Below are positions 27,821 through 36,964 of a stretch of DNA of 64,000 nucleotides, piece after piece. The stretch comes from Sphingomonas guangdongensis (GTDB lineage Bacteria > Pseudomonadota > Alphaproteobacteria > Sphingomonadales > Sphingomonadaceae). A model generated the notes under the pieces. That model saw nothing but the letters and a program-made list of their open reading frames with translations. It had not been told where the DNA came from and ran no database searches. Location: assembly GCF_900199185.1 (NCBI RefSeq), contig NZ_OBMI01000002.1, positions 868,001 to 932,000 on the forward strand, written 5' to 3'. Position numbers and translations under genes: made by a program. Numbering within the stretch: the first letter of the stretch is position 1; each line of letters opens with the position of its first letter.

Positions 27821-29890
27821 TCAGCGCGGCGGCAGCTTGCCCGCGAGCTCGTCCAGCCACGCCCGCGCGGTGCCGTCCGACGGCGCGCGCCAGTCGCCGC
27901 GCGGGGAGATCGCGCCGCCCGCGGCGACCTTGGGCCCGTTCGGCAGCGCCGACCGCTTGAACTGGCTGGTCACGAAGAAACGCTGAAGGAACGCCTCCAG
28001 CCAGCGCGCGATCGTCGCGAGGTCGTAGCTGACGCGCGCTTCGTCGGGCACGCCCGCCGGCCACTTGCCTGCCGCGGCGTCCCGCCAGGCGTGCCACGCC
28101 AGATAAGCGATCTTGGACGGCGGCAGGCCGTGGCGGATGACATAGTGTGCGAAGAAGTCGTGGAGCGCGTACGGCCCGATCCGCCCTTCGGTGCTCTGCA
28201 TGGCGCCGCTCGCGTCCGCCGGGATCAGCTCGGGCGAGATCTCCGTGCCGAGGATCGCCTCCAGCACGTGGTCGGTCTCGGCATCGAACTGGTTCGTGCG
28301 CGTCGCCCAGCGGATCAGATACTGGATCAGCGTCTTGGGCACGCCGGCGTTGACGCCGTAGTGGCTCATGTGGTCGCCGACGCCGTAGGTGCACCAGCCG
28401 AGCGCCAGCTCCGACAGGTCGCCGGTGCCGAGCACCATGCCGCCGTGGTGGTTGGCCAAGCGGAAGAGGTAATCGGTGCGCAGCCCCGCCTGCACATTCT
28501 CGAAGGTGACGTCGTAAACCTCTTCGCCGGTCGCGTAGGGGTGGCCGATGTCGGCGAGCATCTGCTGCGCTGCGGGGCGGATGTCGATCTCCGCGCCGGT
28601 GACGCCGAGCGCGCTCATCAGCGCCCAGGCATTGCCCTTGGTCGCGTCACCGGTCGCGAAGCCGGGCAGGGTGAAGCCGAGGATTTCCGATCGCGGCCGG
28701 CCCAGCCGGTCGAACGCCTTGGCCGCGACGATCAGCGCGTGGGTGGAGTCGAGCCCGCCCGACACACCGATGACGAGCGTCCTGGAGCGCGTGGTCTCCA
28801 ACCGCTTGCGGAGGCCCTCGACCTGGATGTTGAACGCCTCGTAGCAGTCTTCGTCCAACTTCGCCGGGTTGTTGGGAACGAACGGGAAGCGGCGCAGCTC
28901 GCGACGCAGGCCATGGTCAGCGAAGTCGGGCTGGTGCGCGAACGTGATGCGGCGGAAGCGTAGCTCCGGCCGGCCGCGCGCGACGGCGGCGTCGTTGAAG
29001 GTGCCGGTGCGGAGCCGCTCCAGCTTCAGCCGCTGCACGTCGACGTCCGCGATCACCATCGCGTCGGCCGAGTCGAAGCGGTCGCTCTCGACCAGCAATT
29101 CGCCGAGCTCGTGCACCATGCCCTGGCCGTCCCACGCGAGATCGGTGGTGCTCTCCCCCGGTCCGGTCGCCGAGTAGACATAGGCGGCGATCGCCCGCGC
29201 CGACTGCGATGCGCACAGCAGCATCCGCTCGCGCGCCTTGCCGATCACGATGTTGGACGCCGACAGGTTGGTGAGGATCAGCGCGCCGGCGAGCGCGCCG
29301 TCGGTGGAGGGCGGGGTGGGGGCCCAGTAATCCTCGCAGATCTCCGTGTGAAACACGAAGTCTGGCAGATCGGAGGCTGCGAAGATCAGGTCGGTGCCGA
29401 ACGGCGCCTGCTGCCCGGCGACGTCGATCGCCAGACCGGTCAGCCCCGCACCGGGCGCGAACCAGCGCTTTTCATAATACTCGCGATAGTTGGGCAGGAA
29501 GGTCTTGGGCACCACGCCCAGCACCTGCCCGCGCGCGATCGCGACGGCGCAGTTGTAGAGCCGCGCATTGTGCTCGATCGCGGCGCCGACCAGCAGCACC
29601 GGACGCTTGTCCGTGCTCGCTTCCACTACCCGCGCGATCGCGGCGCGCGTGGTCGCGATCAGCGCGTCCTGCAGGTGCAGGTCGTCGATCGCGTAGGAGC
29701 TGAGGCAAAGTTCGGGAAACACCAGCAGGTCGCACGCCGCCGCGTCGCCCTGATCCAGCAGCGCGATCACTGCATCGGCGTTGGCCATCGGATCGCCGAC
29801 GCTCGCACGCGGGGTGCAGGCGGCGACGCGGACGAAGCCGTGCGCCTGGTGGGAGTAGAAGGGGTGGCTGCTGATCGGATCGCTGGTCAC
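27821..29890 (-). CDS. nadE: Glutamine-dependent NAD+ synthetase
   Basis: 689 residues in two domains. The N-terminal nitrilase-type glutaminase has Glu in '[13 protein letters not shown]', Lys in '[14 protein letters not shown]' and Cys in '[14 protein letters not shown]'. The C-terminal ATP pyrophosphatase has the P-loop '[15 protein letters not shown]' and '[20 protein letters not shown]'. It converts deamido-NAD to NAD with glutamine as nitrogen donor. GTG 29890 overlaps the pncC stop (GTGA), which decides the start. The two genes act on consecutive parts of the NAD salvage route. Confidence 0.97.
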   Translation of the reverse strand: MTSDPISSHPFYSHQAHGFVRVAACTPRASVGDPMANADAVIALLDQGDAAACDLLVFPELCLSSYAIDDLHLQDALIATTRAAIARVVEASTDKRPVLLVGAAIEHNARLYNCAVAIARGQVLGVVPKTFLPNYREYYEKRWFAPGAGLTGLAIDVAGQQAPFGTDLIFAASDLPDFVFHTEICEDYWAPTPPSTDGALAGALILTNLSASNIVIGKARERMLLCASQSARAIAAYVYSATGPGESTTDLAWDGQGMVHELGELLVESDRFDSADAMVIADVDVQRLKLERLRTGTFNDAAVARGRPELRFRRITFAHQPDFADHGLRRELRRFPFVPNNPAKLDEDCYEAFNIQVEGLRKRLETTRSRTLVIGVSGGLDSTHALIVAAKAFDRLGRPRSEILGFTLPGFATGDATKGNAWALMSALGVTGAEIDIRPAAQQMLADIGHPYATGEEVYDVTFENVQAGLRTDYLFRLANHHGGMVLGTGDLSELALGWCTYGVGDHMSHYGVNAGVPKTLIQYLIRWATRTNQFDAETDHVLEAILGTEISPELIPADASGAMQSTEGRIGPYALHDFFAHYVIRHGLPPSKIAYLAWHAWRDAAAGKWPAGVPDEARVSYDLATIARWLEAFLQRFFVTSQFKRSALPNGPKVAAGGAISPRGDWRAPSDGTARAWLDELAGKLPPR

Positions 29891-30396
29891 AGCGCCTTGT
29901 CCAGCATCTCCAGCGCGACTTCCAGGCATTTCACGCGCACCGGGCCGCGACCGATGTTCCCGAAGTGCGCGCAGCGGTGCTCGGTCGGACGGCCGGCACG
30001 CGCGCAGCCGAAGTGAACCAGACCAGGCTCGTCATCGGGCCCGCCGCGACCTGCGAAGCCGGTGATAGACACGGCGACTTCGGCGTGGCTCGCCGCCAAT
30101 GCGCCCTCCGCCATCGCGACCGCAACGTCCTGGCTCACGGCACCGCAGCTATCGACAACGGTGCGAGCAATGTGAAGCAGCTCGCACTTCGCCTCCGGAC
30201 TGTAGACGACGAAGCCGCGCTCGAACGCGCTCGACACGCCCTCCACATCGGTCAGCAGGGAGGCAAGCAGCCCGCCCGTGCAGCTCTCCGCGGTCGCGAT
30301 TGAAAGGCCGGCGTCGCTCGCCCGCTGGAGCACTCGGCGTGCGGCCGCCTCGACGGCATCGGGCAGGGCGGGGGAGAGCGTCTCGGACTCCGACAT
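29887..30396 (-). CDS. pncC: CinA-family nicotinamide-nucleotide amidase
   Basis: 169 residues, the stand-alone C-terminal CinA domain. Motifs: 'LSIATAESCTGGLLASLLTD' and 'VEGVSSAFERGFVVYS', then 'AVSITGFAGRGGPDDEPGLVHFG', which corresponds to the family's 'GIAGP.GG..KPVG'. It deamidates NMN to nicotinate mononucleotide, which re-enters NAD synthesis through NadD and NadE. The coupled overlap with nadE supports this assignment. Confidence 0.9.
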   Translation of the reverse strand: MSESETLSPALPDAVEAAARRVLQRASDAGLSIATAESCTGGLLASLLTDVEGVSSAFERGFVVYSPEAKCELLHIARTVVDSCGAVSQDVAVAMAEGALAASHAEVAVSITGFAGRGGPDDEPGLVHFGCARAGRPTEHRCAHFGNIGRGPVRVKCLEVALEMLDKAL

Positions 30397-30441
30397 GCCG
30401 CGCGGCTTAGGCGGGCAGCGGACTCGCGACTATAACGCCGA

Positions 30442-31146
30442 TCAGACCTTGGCCGCGTAGATCATCCGCTGTTCGCCCAGCGCCTCGAACAGCGTCGGGA
30501 GCGATCGCTCGCCCACCGCGAAACAGCCCTGGCTGCGCCCCAACTTGCCGTGCTGAGTTAGGACGTCCTGGTTGGCGTACCAGGCACCATGGACGACGAT
30601 GGCCCGGTCGAGCGCGTTATCGTTGGTCGGATCGAGCCCGATCAGCCGCTGCGAGCGGCCGTGCTGCCCGACATAATAGTCGCTGGTCAGGAACGAGCCC
30701 TCGCTCGACGCTTCCGACCCGTTCTCGTTGGAGAAGCGCTGGAGATAGCCGGTGTGTGAGGGATCGGAACCCTTGCCGTGGGAAACGAGCATCGACGTGC
30801 TGCTGCCGTCCAGCAGGTTGATGACGTGGAAGCGCGGCGCGGAGGACGGTGCCGCGAAGTCGGCGATGGCGATGCGGTCCCGACGCGCGCCGCGGCGATC
30901 GTGCTGGTCGAGCGCGGCGAGCGCGCGGCGGAACAGCGCCTCGCGCACGCCGAGCGGCGTAGCCGGCCGCGCCGCAACCGCAGCGGGGGTGGGAGCGGCG
31001 GCGGGAACGGGGGCAGGCGGCACCGGCAGGCTCGCCACGGGCGCAATGCGGCGGGCGCAGCCGGGGACGACGAGCACGCTGCCCGCGACCACCGCCGCCT
31101 TGATCAACCCGCGACGCGACTGCGCACGTCCAAGCACGTCCTGCAT
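30442..31146 (-). CDS. Murein L,D-transpeptidase catalytic-domain protein (YkuD_2 type), Tat lipoprotein
   Basis: 234 residues from ATG 31146. The N-terminus reads as a twin-arginine signal (SRRGLIK) followed by a hydrophobic stretch and lipobox VPGC, so a Tat-exported lipoprotein. A Pro/Ala linker (about 40-65) leads to the catalytic domain, with His in 'AIVVHGAWYANQDV' and Cys in 'GKLGRSQGCFAVGE'. These match the YkuD_2 subgroup related to L,D-transpeptidases. A peptidoglycan-modifying role is probable. It is divergent from a second YkuD gene at 31345. Confidence 0.85.
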   Translation of the reverse strand: MQDVLGRAQSRRGLIKAAVVAGSVLVVPGCARRIAPVASLPVPPAPVPAAAPTPAAVAARPATPLGVREALFRRALAALDQHDRRGARRDRIAIADFAAPSSAPRFHVINLLDGSSTSMLVSHGKGSDPSHTGYLQRFSNENGSEASSEGSFLTSDYYVGQHGRSQRLIGLDPTNDNALDRAIVVHGAWYANQDVLTQHGKLGRSQGCFAVGERSLPTLFEALGEQRMIYAAKV

Positions 31147-31344
31147 CAAATGCTAGTCCTGAAGCCCATCCCGCTGCATCAGGTGGGGAGGTTTGCCGGT
31201 CTTTCAGCGACTTGACCAACTTGTTCGTCGCATCGACGCCACCACTCGCCGCTCTCGGGGCGCGAGCCTGTGCCGCAGCGGGACGGGGCACGCTCGCCTT
31301 AACTTGCTGGAAACGCTAAGCCACGTTGCTGAAGGAGCGGCGGG

Positions 31345-32064
31345 ATGCGCAGAGTGGCGATGGTGGCGGCGGTGCTGGCCGGCGGCGCCGGATCGGACAG
31401 CCCGGTCATGGCTCAGTCGCTTGAGACGGCGGCGGCCTCGCTTCGCACCGGCCAATACCGCTGGAGCGATCCGGATCCGAGCGTCGGCGACGTTGCCGTC
31501 GTGATCAACCTTCAGCAGCAGCGCGCGTACGCGTTTCGGGCGCAGCGGCTGATCGGAGTGGCAAGCGTGTCGACCGGCAAGCCGGGGAAGCGTACGCCGA
31601 CCGGCGACTTCACCGTGCTGCAGAAGCGGGTGTGGCACCGCTCCAACCTCTATTCGAACGCGCCGATGCCCTACATGCAGCGGCTGACCTGGACCGGGAT
31701 CGCGCTTCATGCCGGGCACAACCCCGGCTACCCCGCCTCGCACGGCTGCATCCGCCTGCCACGGGAGTTTGCCGTGCTGCTGTTCGGCGTGACGAAGATG
31801 GGCGCGCCGGTGACGATCGTCGGTGCCGGCGACGTGGATGCCCCAGCCCGGCGCGATCCGCCCGTCATCATCGCCCGCTTGGGCGAGCTGAGCCTCGCCG
31901 ACGGCTTCGCTGAAGTCACCTGGACCCCTGAGGCCGAAGCGCAGCCGGCCGCGAGCAATGGCCAGTGGGTCGGCGGCGACCGCTTCAGCGTGCCGGCGAT
32001 CGCGCTGGTGCCGCCGGAGGACTGGCGCGCCCGGAGGGAGTCGAACCCCCGACCAAGGAGGTAG
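31345..32064 (+). CDS. L,D-transpeptidase (YkuD family), exported; 3' end overlaps an antisense tRNA
   Basis: 239 residues with a signal peptide to about 'SPVMAQ' (residue 24). The catalytic core is 'IALHAGHNPGYPASHGCIRL' with His133 and Cys135. It forms 3-3 cross-links in peptidoglycan or attaches lipoproteins in characterised relatives. The last ~14 residues (WRARRESNPRPRR) are translated from the antisense strand of tRNA-Arg, so the natural stop has been lost or the ORF simply runs into the tRNA. The functional protein probably ends near 'ALVPPEDW'. Confidence 0.88.
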   Translation: MRRVAMVAAVLAGGAGSDSPVMAQSLETAAASLRTGQYRWSDPDPSVGDVAVVINLQQQRAYAFRAQRLIGVASVSTGKPGKRTPTGDFTVLQKRVWHRSNLYSNAPMPYMQRLTWTGIALHAGHNPGYPASHGCIRLPREFAVLLFGVTKMGAPVTIVGAGDVDAPARRDPPVIIARLGELSLADGFAEVTWTPEAEAQPAASNGQWVGGDRFSVPAIALVPPEDWRARRESNPRPRR

Positions 32065-32099
32065 AAGCTCCTTGCTCTATCCAGCTGAGCTACGGGCGC
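32023..32099 (-). tRNA. tRNA-Arg (anticodon UCU)
   Basis: Folds completely by eye. The acceptor stem is GCGCCCG with CGGGCGC, and the D stem is GCTC/GAGC. The anticodon stem is AGGAG/CTCCT with loop CTTCTAC (anticodon TCT at its centre). The T stem is GGGGG/CCCTC with loop TTCGACT. The discriminator is G and CCA is encoded (positions 32023-32025 on the plus strand read tgg). It reads AGA and perhaps AGG codons, which are rare in this high-GC genome. Confidence 0.95.
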
Positions 32100-32161
32100 G
32101 CACGCCAGCGCTGTAGCGTGGATTGCGCGGGCGCGAAACGGCGATCATAGCTGGCGCCGTC

Positions 32162-32905
32162 ATGAGCCAGGGGGATCAGCCGCAGCGGGTGAGCGCGTCC
32201 GACGTGTCGCGCGGGCAGTTCCGCTACTTCGACTATGTCACCGTCGCCTTCGTCGTGGTGCTGCTGCTCAGCAACCTGATCGGCGCATCGAAGCGCGCCG
32301 AACTCGACCTGCCGGTAGTCGGCCTGTGGTCGTTCGGCGCCGGCATCTTCTTCTTTCCCGTAAGCTACATCGTCGGCGACGTACTGACCGAGGTCTACGG
32401 CTACGCGCGGGCGCGCCGCGTGATCTGGACCGGCTTCGTCGCGCTCCTGTTCATGGCGTTCATGGCCTGGGTCGTGGTCGCGCTTCCGCCCGCCGCGAGC
32501 TGGGACGGGCAGGGCGCGTACGAGGCGGTGTTCGGCAGCACGTGGCGGATCGTCGGGGCATCGATGATCGCCTTCTGGGCGGGCGAGTTCGCCAATTCGC
32601 TGGTGCTCGCGCGGATGAAGGTGTGGACGGGCGGGCGGTTCTTGTGGATGCGCACCATCGGCTCGACCGCTGTCGGGCAGGCGTTCGACAGCATCCTGTT
32701 CTACCCGCTCGCCTTCGCCGGTTCGGCGGGCTGGACGACCAACCAGATCATCCAGGTGGTGATCAGCCAGTTCGTGCTGAAGACCTTGTGGGAGGCGCTG
32801 CTGACCCCGGTGACCTACGCCGTCGTCGGCTTCCTCAAGCGGCGCGAGGGCGTCGACGTGTTCGACGACGACACCGCCTTCACCCCCTTCGCGGCGAAGG
32901 TCTAG
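32162..32905 (+). CDS. Queuosine precursor transporter (YhhQ/VUT family)
   Basis: 247 residues from ATG 32162. About six hydrophobic spans include '[18 protein letters not shown]' and '[19 protein letters not shown]'. The latter, with '[19 protein letters not shown]'-like spacing ('[19 protein letters not shown]'), is the signature of YhhQ-type carriers that import 7-cyano- or 7-aminomethyl-7-deazaguanine or queuine for tRNA modification. It overlaps the purQ stop convergently by CTAG. Confidence 0.9.
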   Translation: MSQGDQPQRVSASDVSRGQFRYFDYVTVAFVVVLLLSNLIGASKRAELDLPVVGLWSFGAGIFFFPVSYIVGDVLTEVYGYARARRVIWTGFVALLFMAFMAWVVVALPPAASWDGQGAYEAVFGSTWRIVGASMIAFWAGEFANSLVLARMKVWTGGRFLWMRTIGSTAVGQAFDSILFYPLAFAGSAGWTTNQIIQVVISQFVLKTLWEALLTPVTYAVVGFLKRREGVDVFDDDTAFTPFAAKV

Positions 32906-33567
32906 GCGACGGCCGCGAGCAGACCCTCGAACAGACGGCGGCCGTCCGTGCCGCCGTGGGCCGCCTCGATCCGGCGTTCGGGATGCGGCATCATGCCAAG
33001 CACGTTGCCGCGCTCGTTGGTGATCCCGGCGATCGCGCGGGCGGAGCCGTTAACGTCGGCGGCGTAGCGGAATGCGACGCGGCCATCGCCCTCCAACCGG
33101 TCGAGCGTCTCGGCGTCGGCGACATAGTTGCCGTCGTGGTGCGCGACCGGCACCGCGATCGTCTCGCCGGGCGTGTAGCCGCTGGTAAATGCGCTCCGGC
33201 TCTCACCCACGGTCAGCGCGACGTCGCGGCAGACGAAGTCGAGCCCGGCGTTGCGGATCAGCGCGCCCGGCAGCAGCCCGGCTTCCGTCAGGATCTGAAA
33301 GCCGTTGCAGACGCCGAGCACCGGCACGCCGCGTTCCGCGGCTTCTTTAACCGCGCCCATGATCGGCGCGCGGGCGGAGATCGCGCCGCAGCGCAGGTAA
33401 TCGCCGTAGGAGAAGCCGCCCGGCACCGCGACCAGATCGACTCCTGCCGGCAGTTCACTGTCGGCGTGCCACACCATCTGCGGGGTGGAGCCGGTCACGT
33501 CGCGGATCGCGGTCGCGAGGTCGCGGTCGCAGTTGGAGCCGGGGAAAACGAGAACCGCCGCCTTCAT
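32902..33567 (-). CDS. purQ: Phosphoribosylformylglycinamidine synthase subunit I (glutamine amidotransferase)
   Basis: 221 residues from ATG 33567 (overlapping the purS stop as ATGA). Class I amidotransferase: '[16 protein letters not shown]', nucleophile Cys in '[18 protein letters not shown]', and His/Glu in '[18 protein letters not shown]'. It supplies ammonia to PurL for FGAM synthesis in purine biosynthesis. Upstream in-frame codons lie inside purS and are not part of the protein. Confidence 0.97.
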   Translation of the reverse strand: MKAAVLVFPGSNCDRDLATAIRDVTGSTPQMVWHADSELPAGVDLVAVPGGFSYGDYLRCGAISARAPIMGAVKEAAERGVPVLGVCNGFQILTEAGLLPGALIRNAGLDFVCRDVALTVGESRSAFTSGYTPGETIAVPVAHHDGNYVADAETLDRLEGDGRVAFRYAADVNGSARAIAGITNERGNVLGMMPHPERRIEAAHGGTDGRRLFEGLLAAVA

Positions 33568-33797
33568 GCCGCGCGCTCGACCCGGTAGTTCTCGATCACG
33601 GTGTTCGCCAGCAGCCGCCGGCACATGTCGTCGATTGCGGCATCGCTGGTGCCCTCGGCAACCTCCAGCTCGAAGATCTTGCCGGCGCGCACGCTCTCGA
33701 CCCCGTCGAAGCCCAAGCCGCCGAGCGCATGCTCGATCGCCTTGCCCTGTGGGTCGAGCACGCCGGGCTTCAGGGTGACGACAATGCGCAGCTTCAT
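33564..33797 (-). CDS. purS: Phosphoribosylformylglycinamidine synthase subunit PurS
   Basis: 77 residues from ATG 33797. '[20 protein letters not shown]' is the standard PurS start, followed by '[20 protein letters not shown]' and '[10 protein letters not shown]'. The small dimer bridges PurL and PurQ in the three-subunit FGAM synthase used by alphaproteobacteria and Gram-positives. purL is not in this window. Confidence 0.96.
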   Translation of the reverse strand: MKLRIVVTLKPGVLDPQGKAIEHALGGLGFDGVESVRAGKIFELEVAEGTSDAAIDDMCRRLLANTVIENYRVERAA

Positions 33798-33944
33798 GGG
33801 CCAGGATCCGAGCGATAATGACGAGGCAGGATGGCGCGCGCTATGCCGCCCCGCACGCAAGGGGGCAAGGCTTCACGCGGTCTTTACCACTGCTGCTTAT
33901 GATTGATCGACGCGCCCATCCTTCGCGCGCGCGGGAGACGCAAC

Positions 33945-34094
33945 ATGGCCTTTCTTGCCTTGTCGATGTTTGTGGGACTGGTCGCTTTCGGCGCCGAGTA
34001 TTTCGGCTGGGGCGACCCTCACGGCACGCTGCAGCTGGCGCTGATCAGCACCTTCGTTTTCGGTGTGATCTGCGGCTACCGCGCGAAGAGCTGA
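33945..34094 (+). CDS. Small two-span membrane protein, unknown
   Basis: 49 residues from ATG 33945 (gggag nine bases upstream). Two hydrophobic stretches are separated by 'FGWGDPHGT': residues 2-17 (AFLALSMFVGLVAFGA) and 27-43 (LALISTFVFGVICGY). Such proteins are common and uncharacterised in alphaproteobacteria. It lies between purS and the Slam-like gene on the opposite strand. A TTG start 42 bases upstream is possible but lacks a clear ribosome site. Confidence 0.55.
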   Translation: MAFLALSMFVGLVAFGAEYFGWGDPHGTLQLALISTFVFGVICGYRAKS

Positions 34095-34101
34095 CGCCAG
34101 A

Positions 34102-35469
34102 TCAGAAGTAGCGCGCGACCGAGAAGCGCAGGCGCAGCCGATCGGTCGCATAATAGGCGATCGACGATCCGTTGCGATTGTAGGACAGGGTTACCTGTGG
34201 CGAGAAGCCGAACATTCGGAACTTGCGGTTGCCGAGCGTCACGCGACCGCCGTAGCGCCAGTCGCGGCGCGGGTCGGCCGAGAACAGCTGCACCGGCGCA
34301 TCGAACAGCGCGCGCGAGATGCTGCCCGACACGCCGAAGTTGATCCCCATCGGCAGCTCGCCGCCGAGGCCAAGGTTGGCGCCCAGCTCCGTGCTCGAAT
34401 AGGCGGCGGCGCGCAGCCAGTCGCGGCGGCCGAACAGCCCGGCCGAGGCGACCAGCGTTCGCGAGACTGCCTTCTCGGCGGTCGCGTAGAGCCCCGCCTG
34501 CCAGCCGGAATAATTGTTGTCGAACGCCGCGTCGGTGTGGCGCGCGTCGAGCTGAAGGCCGAGCCGCTCGGACGCGCTGAAGCTGATCTGAGAGCCGGTG
34601 CGGAAGCCGACCTGGCGGCTCGCCACGCGCCCGCCGAACCAGCGCTGCGCGGCGACCCCCTCCAGCGAGGCGCTCGCCGCGTCCGACAGGCGCAGCTCCG
34701 CGCCGGCCGCGCCTTGAAGCAGGTAATCGTCGAAGGTCGCGCCCGAATAGTTGGTGCCGTTCGCGTCCAGCCCGGCCAGCACCGCCGCCTTGCCCGCGAA
34801 GGGCAGGCGGATGCCCGCCGACAGGTTGCCGGTCTGCCCGGTGCCCGACTTCGCCTGCGCGTCGCGGTTGAGGTCGATCGGCAGCGTCGTGTCGCCGAGA
34901 TTGATGTCGATGCGATCGGCGGCGGTCGCGTTATTGATGTTGCTGTCAGGCGCGAGGCCGAGGTCGAGGTCGAGCCGCCACGCGCGCCGCGATCGGATCA
35001 CCTGGCGAGCGCCGCGGATTGCCGCGGCGACGTCCGGCGGCAGCTCGCCCGATTGCTCGGCCAGGCGGAACTGCCGGTCGGCGCTGCCCATCTGCCCCAG
35101 CCCGAGCATCGTACGCGCCAGCTCCAGCCGCACGCGGGTCTGGCCTGGATCGTCGCTCAGGATCGCCTTGTAGGTGTCGGCCGCGCGGGCGAGGTCACCC
35201 TGCTCGGCGGCGATGTAGCCGGCCAGGAAGCGGCTGGGCAGCCGCATGTCGGGCGCCTGCGCCAGCGCGTCGATCAGCGGCTGCGCCTCGTCGAAGCGAT
35301 GCTCCCGCACCAGCGTCTCGGCGCGCGCGAGCAGCTGCTGCGGGGTGATCCGCATCTGGCAGATGCCCGCGACGCAGCTCGGCTGCGCGGTGACCGGAGC
35401 GACCTGGGCCGCGGCGGGCAGGGTAGTAAGGAGGAGGCCGGCGGCCGCGAGGAGAATGGTGCTGCGCAT
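34102..35469 (-). CDS. Slam-type outer-membrane protein (DUF560, surface lipoprotein assembly modifier)
   Basis: 455 residues with signal peptide 'ILLAAAGLLLTTLPAAAQ'. A periplasmic TPR-like part (about 38-150: 'QQLLARAETLVREHRFDEAQ', 'AGYIAAEQGDLARAADTYKA') is followed by a beta-barrel that ends in Phe ('LRLRFSVARYF'). 'RRAWRLDLDLGLAPDSNINN' is the typical barrel entry of the Slam/DUF560 family. These proteins move lipoproteins across the outer membrane to the surface (type XI secretion). It lies 30 bases after a TbpB-like lipoprotein gene on the same strand, its expected cargo. Confidence 0.87.
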   Translation of the reverse strand: MRSTILLAAAGLLLTTLPAAAQVAPVTAQPSCVAGICQMRITPQQLLARAETLVREHRFDEAQPLIDALAQAPDMRLPSRFLAGYIAAEQGDLARAADTYKAILSDDPGQTRVRLELARTMLGLGQMGSADRQFRLAEQSGELPPDVAAAIRGARQVIRSRRAWRLDLDLGLAPDSNINNATAADRIDINLGDTTLPIDLNRDAQAKSGTGQTGNLSAGIRLPFAGKAAVLAGLDANGTNYSGATFDDYLLQGAAGAELRLSDAASASLEGVAAQRWFGGRVASRQVGFRTGSQISFSASERLGLQLDARHTDAAFDNNYSGWQAGLYATAEKAVSRTLVASAGLFGRRDWLRAAAYSSTELGANLGLGGELPMGINFGVSGSISRALFDAPVQLFSADPRRDWRYGGRVTLGNRKFRMFGFSPQVTLSYNRNGSSIAYYATDRLRLRFSVARYF

Positions 35470-35499
35470 CGCGTGCCGCCGTCTGCCTGGGTGCCTGGT

Positions 35500-36852
35500 C
35501 TAGCGCTTCGCGCCCGTGAACGCGCCGTGGATGTCGACCCGCTGGTCGGGCGTGCCGCCGACGATGCGCAGGTTGCCGCCGACGTTCACCGCATCCGGCC
35601 CGAAGAAGGTACCATCGATCGAGCTGGCGCCCGCCGCCGACGAACCCTGGGTGATGCCGCTGACGTTGATGGTCTTCACGCCCGAGGCGGTGAGGAAGCG
35701 GACATAGTTGCCCTCGCCTGCGAAGCTGCCGGTGAAGCCGCCGCTGCGCAGCAGGTCGATCGTGCCGCTGCCCTTTGCCTCGAAGGTCGAGTTGGTCGGG
35801 TAGGTCAGCTTGCTGTCCGGCACCTGATAGCCGTTCATGTTGGCGGCGCCGATGGTACCGGTCACGAACAAGTTCATGGTCTGACGGCTGAAGTCGAGGT
35901 CGACGCGGCTGCTGCCAGCGATCCACTGAAAGTAGTTGGGGTTGGTGGTCGCAGCGTCGGACGTCGTGTTACCGACCATGGAGGCGAGAAAGCCGCCGGT
36001 GTAGGTGCCGGTGCCGCTCGCCGGGATCTGGCCGCGCGAGGTCTGGTCGCCGAACACCATCACGCCGCGGCCAAAGGTGCCGAAGCCCTGCGCGTCGACG
36101 ATGTTGCGGACGAAGCCGGCCAGGCTGACGTAGTAGGTCGTGTCCTGACCCGGGCGCTGGTAGAAGAAGGTTGAGGAGTCGGTGGTGGTGGTGCTTGTCC
36201 CCGTTTGCGGGTTGACAATCGTCTCGGTCGAACCCGCCTCCAGATAGTTGAAGCCGGCGAAGTTCGGGACGCCCCACTCCGGTGTCCGGAAGTTGTCGAA
36301 GTCGGTTCGGTGCGCCGGATCCTGGTAGCGGGTATTGGCCGCACTGACGCCGGCGGCGTTGTCCGCGACGCTCATCACGAAGATGCCGTCGCGCGGATTG
36401 TAGGTGATGGTGCCGCTCGGGCTGCGAACGGTGGAAGCGTTGCCCTGGTACACCACGCCGTTGCTGGTCGAGAAGGTCTGCAGCGAGTGGAAGGCGCCGA
36501 TCGCGTCCCAGCTCTTGGTGGCCGAAACCTGCAGGAAGTGCGCAGGCGTGGGTGCCGGCGGCGTCGTTGCGGTGCCGCCGCCGACGCCGGTGCCGGTGCC
36601 GCCGCTACCCGGCGTGGGCGTCGGGGTCGGGCTGGGCGCCGGGGTCGGGGCCGGGGTCGGCGCAGGCGTCGGAGCGGGCGAGGGGCTGGGGGTAGGCGTC
36701 GAGATACCGCCGCCTGCGCCGCCATTGCCGTTGCCGCTGCTGGTGCCGCCGCTCGGCGGTGCGATGCTGCCGGCCGTTTCCGGGCCGGACGCGCCGCCGC
36801 AAGCGGTCAGCGCGAACAGCGGCAGCGCCGCGATCAAGCTCAGGTGACGCAT
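35500..36852 (-). CDS. TbpB-like surface lipoprotein, probable Slam cargo
   Basis: 450 residues. The signal peptide ends in lipobox LTAC (Cys18). Next come a Gly/Ser stretch and a long Pro-Thr/Pro-Ala/Pro-Ser linker (about 50-100). The folded part is beta-rich, with 'GTYTGGFLASMVG' and a C-terminal half-barrel. Its end, 'IDGTFFGPDAVNVGGNLRIV', is the closing motif of the transferrin-binding-protein B barrel domain. A surface binder of host or environmental ligand, metal carrier or heme is likely; the ligand is unknown. First gene of the pair with the Slam-type protein. Confidence 0.85.
   Translation of the reverse strand: MRHLSLIAALPLFALTACGGASGPETAGSIAPPSGGTSSGNGNGGAGGGISTPTPSPSPAPTPAPTPAPTPAPSPTPTPTPGSGGTGTGVGGGTATTPPAPTPAHFLQVSATKSWDAIGAFHSLQTFSTSNGVVYQGNASTVRSPSGTITYNPRDGIFVMSVADNAAGVSAANTRYQDPAHRTDFDNFRTPEWGVPNFAGFNYLEAGSTETIVNPQTGTSTTTTDSSTFFYQRPGQDTTYYVSLAGFVRNIVDAQGFGTFGRGVMVFGDQTSRGQIPASGTGTYTGGFLASMVGNTTSDAATTNPNYFQWIAGSSRVDLDFSRQTMNLFVTGTIGAANMNGYQVPDSKLTYPTNSTFEAKGSGTIDLLRSGGFTGSFAGEGNYVRFLTASGVKTINVSGITQGSSAAGASSIDGTFFGPDAVNVGGNLRIVGGTPDQRVDIHGAFTGAKR
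36603..36702. repeat. Low-complexity proline-linker repeat inside the TbpB-like gene
   Basis: Short tandem units built from ggcgtcggggtcgg-type sequence encode alternating Pro-Ala, Pro-Thr and Pro-Ser between the lipidated Cys and the folded domain. Such tracts can gain or lose units by slippage and probably set how far the domain stands off the membrane. Confidence 0.6.
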
Positions 36853-36964
36853 TGTCAGTCATTCCCCCGTGGAGTGGTCGGGGGCATGACTAGGGCGGAA
36901 GGGTTAATACGCCGCTAAAGGCGAGGAGTAATCTTTGCGGCCGAGCAAACGCCGGCTGCCCGAC

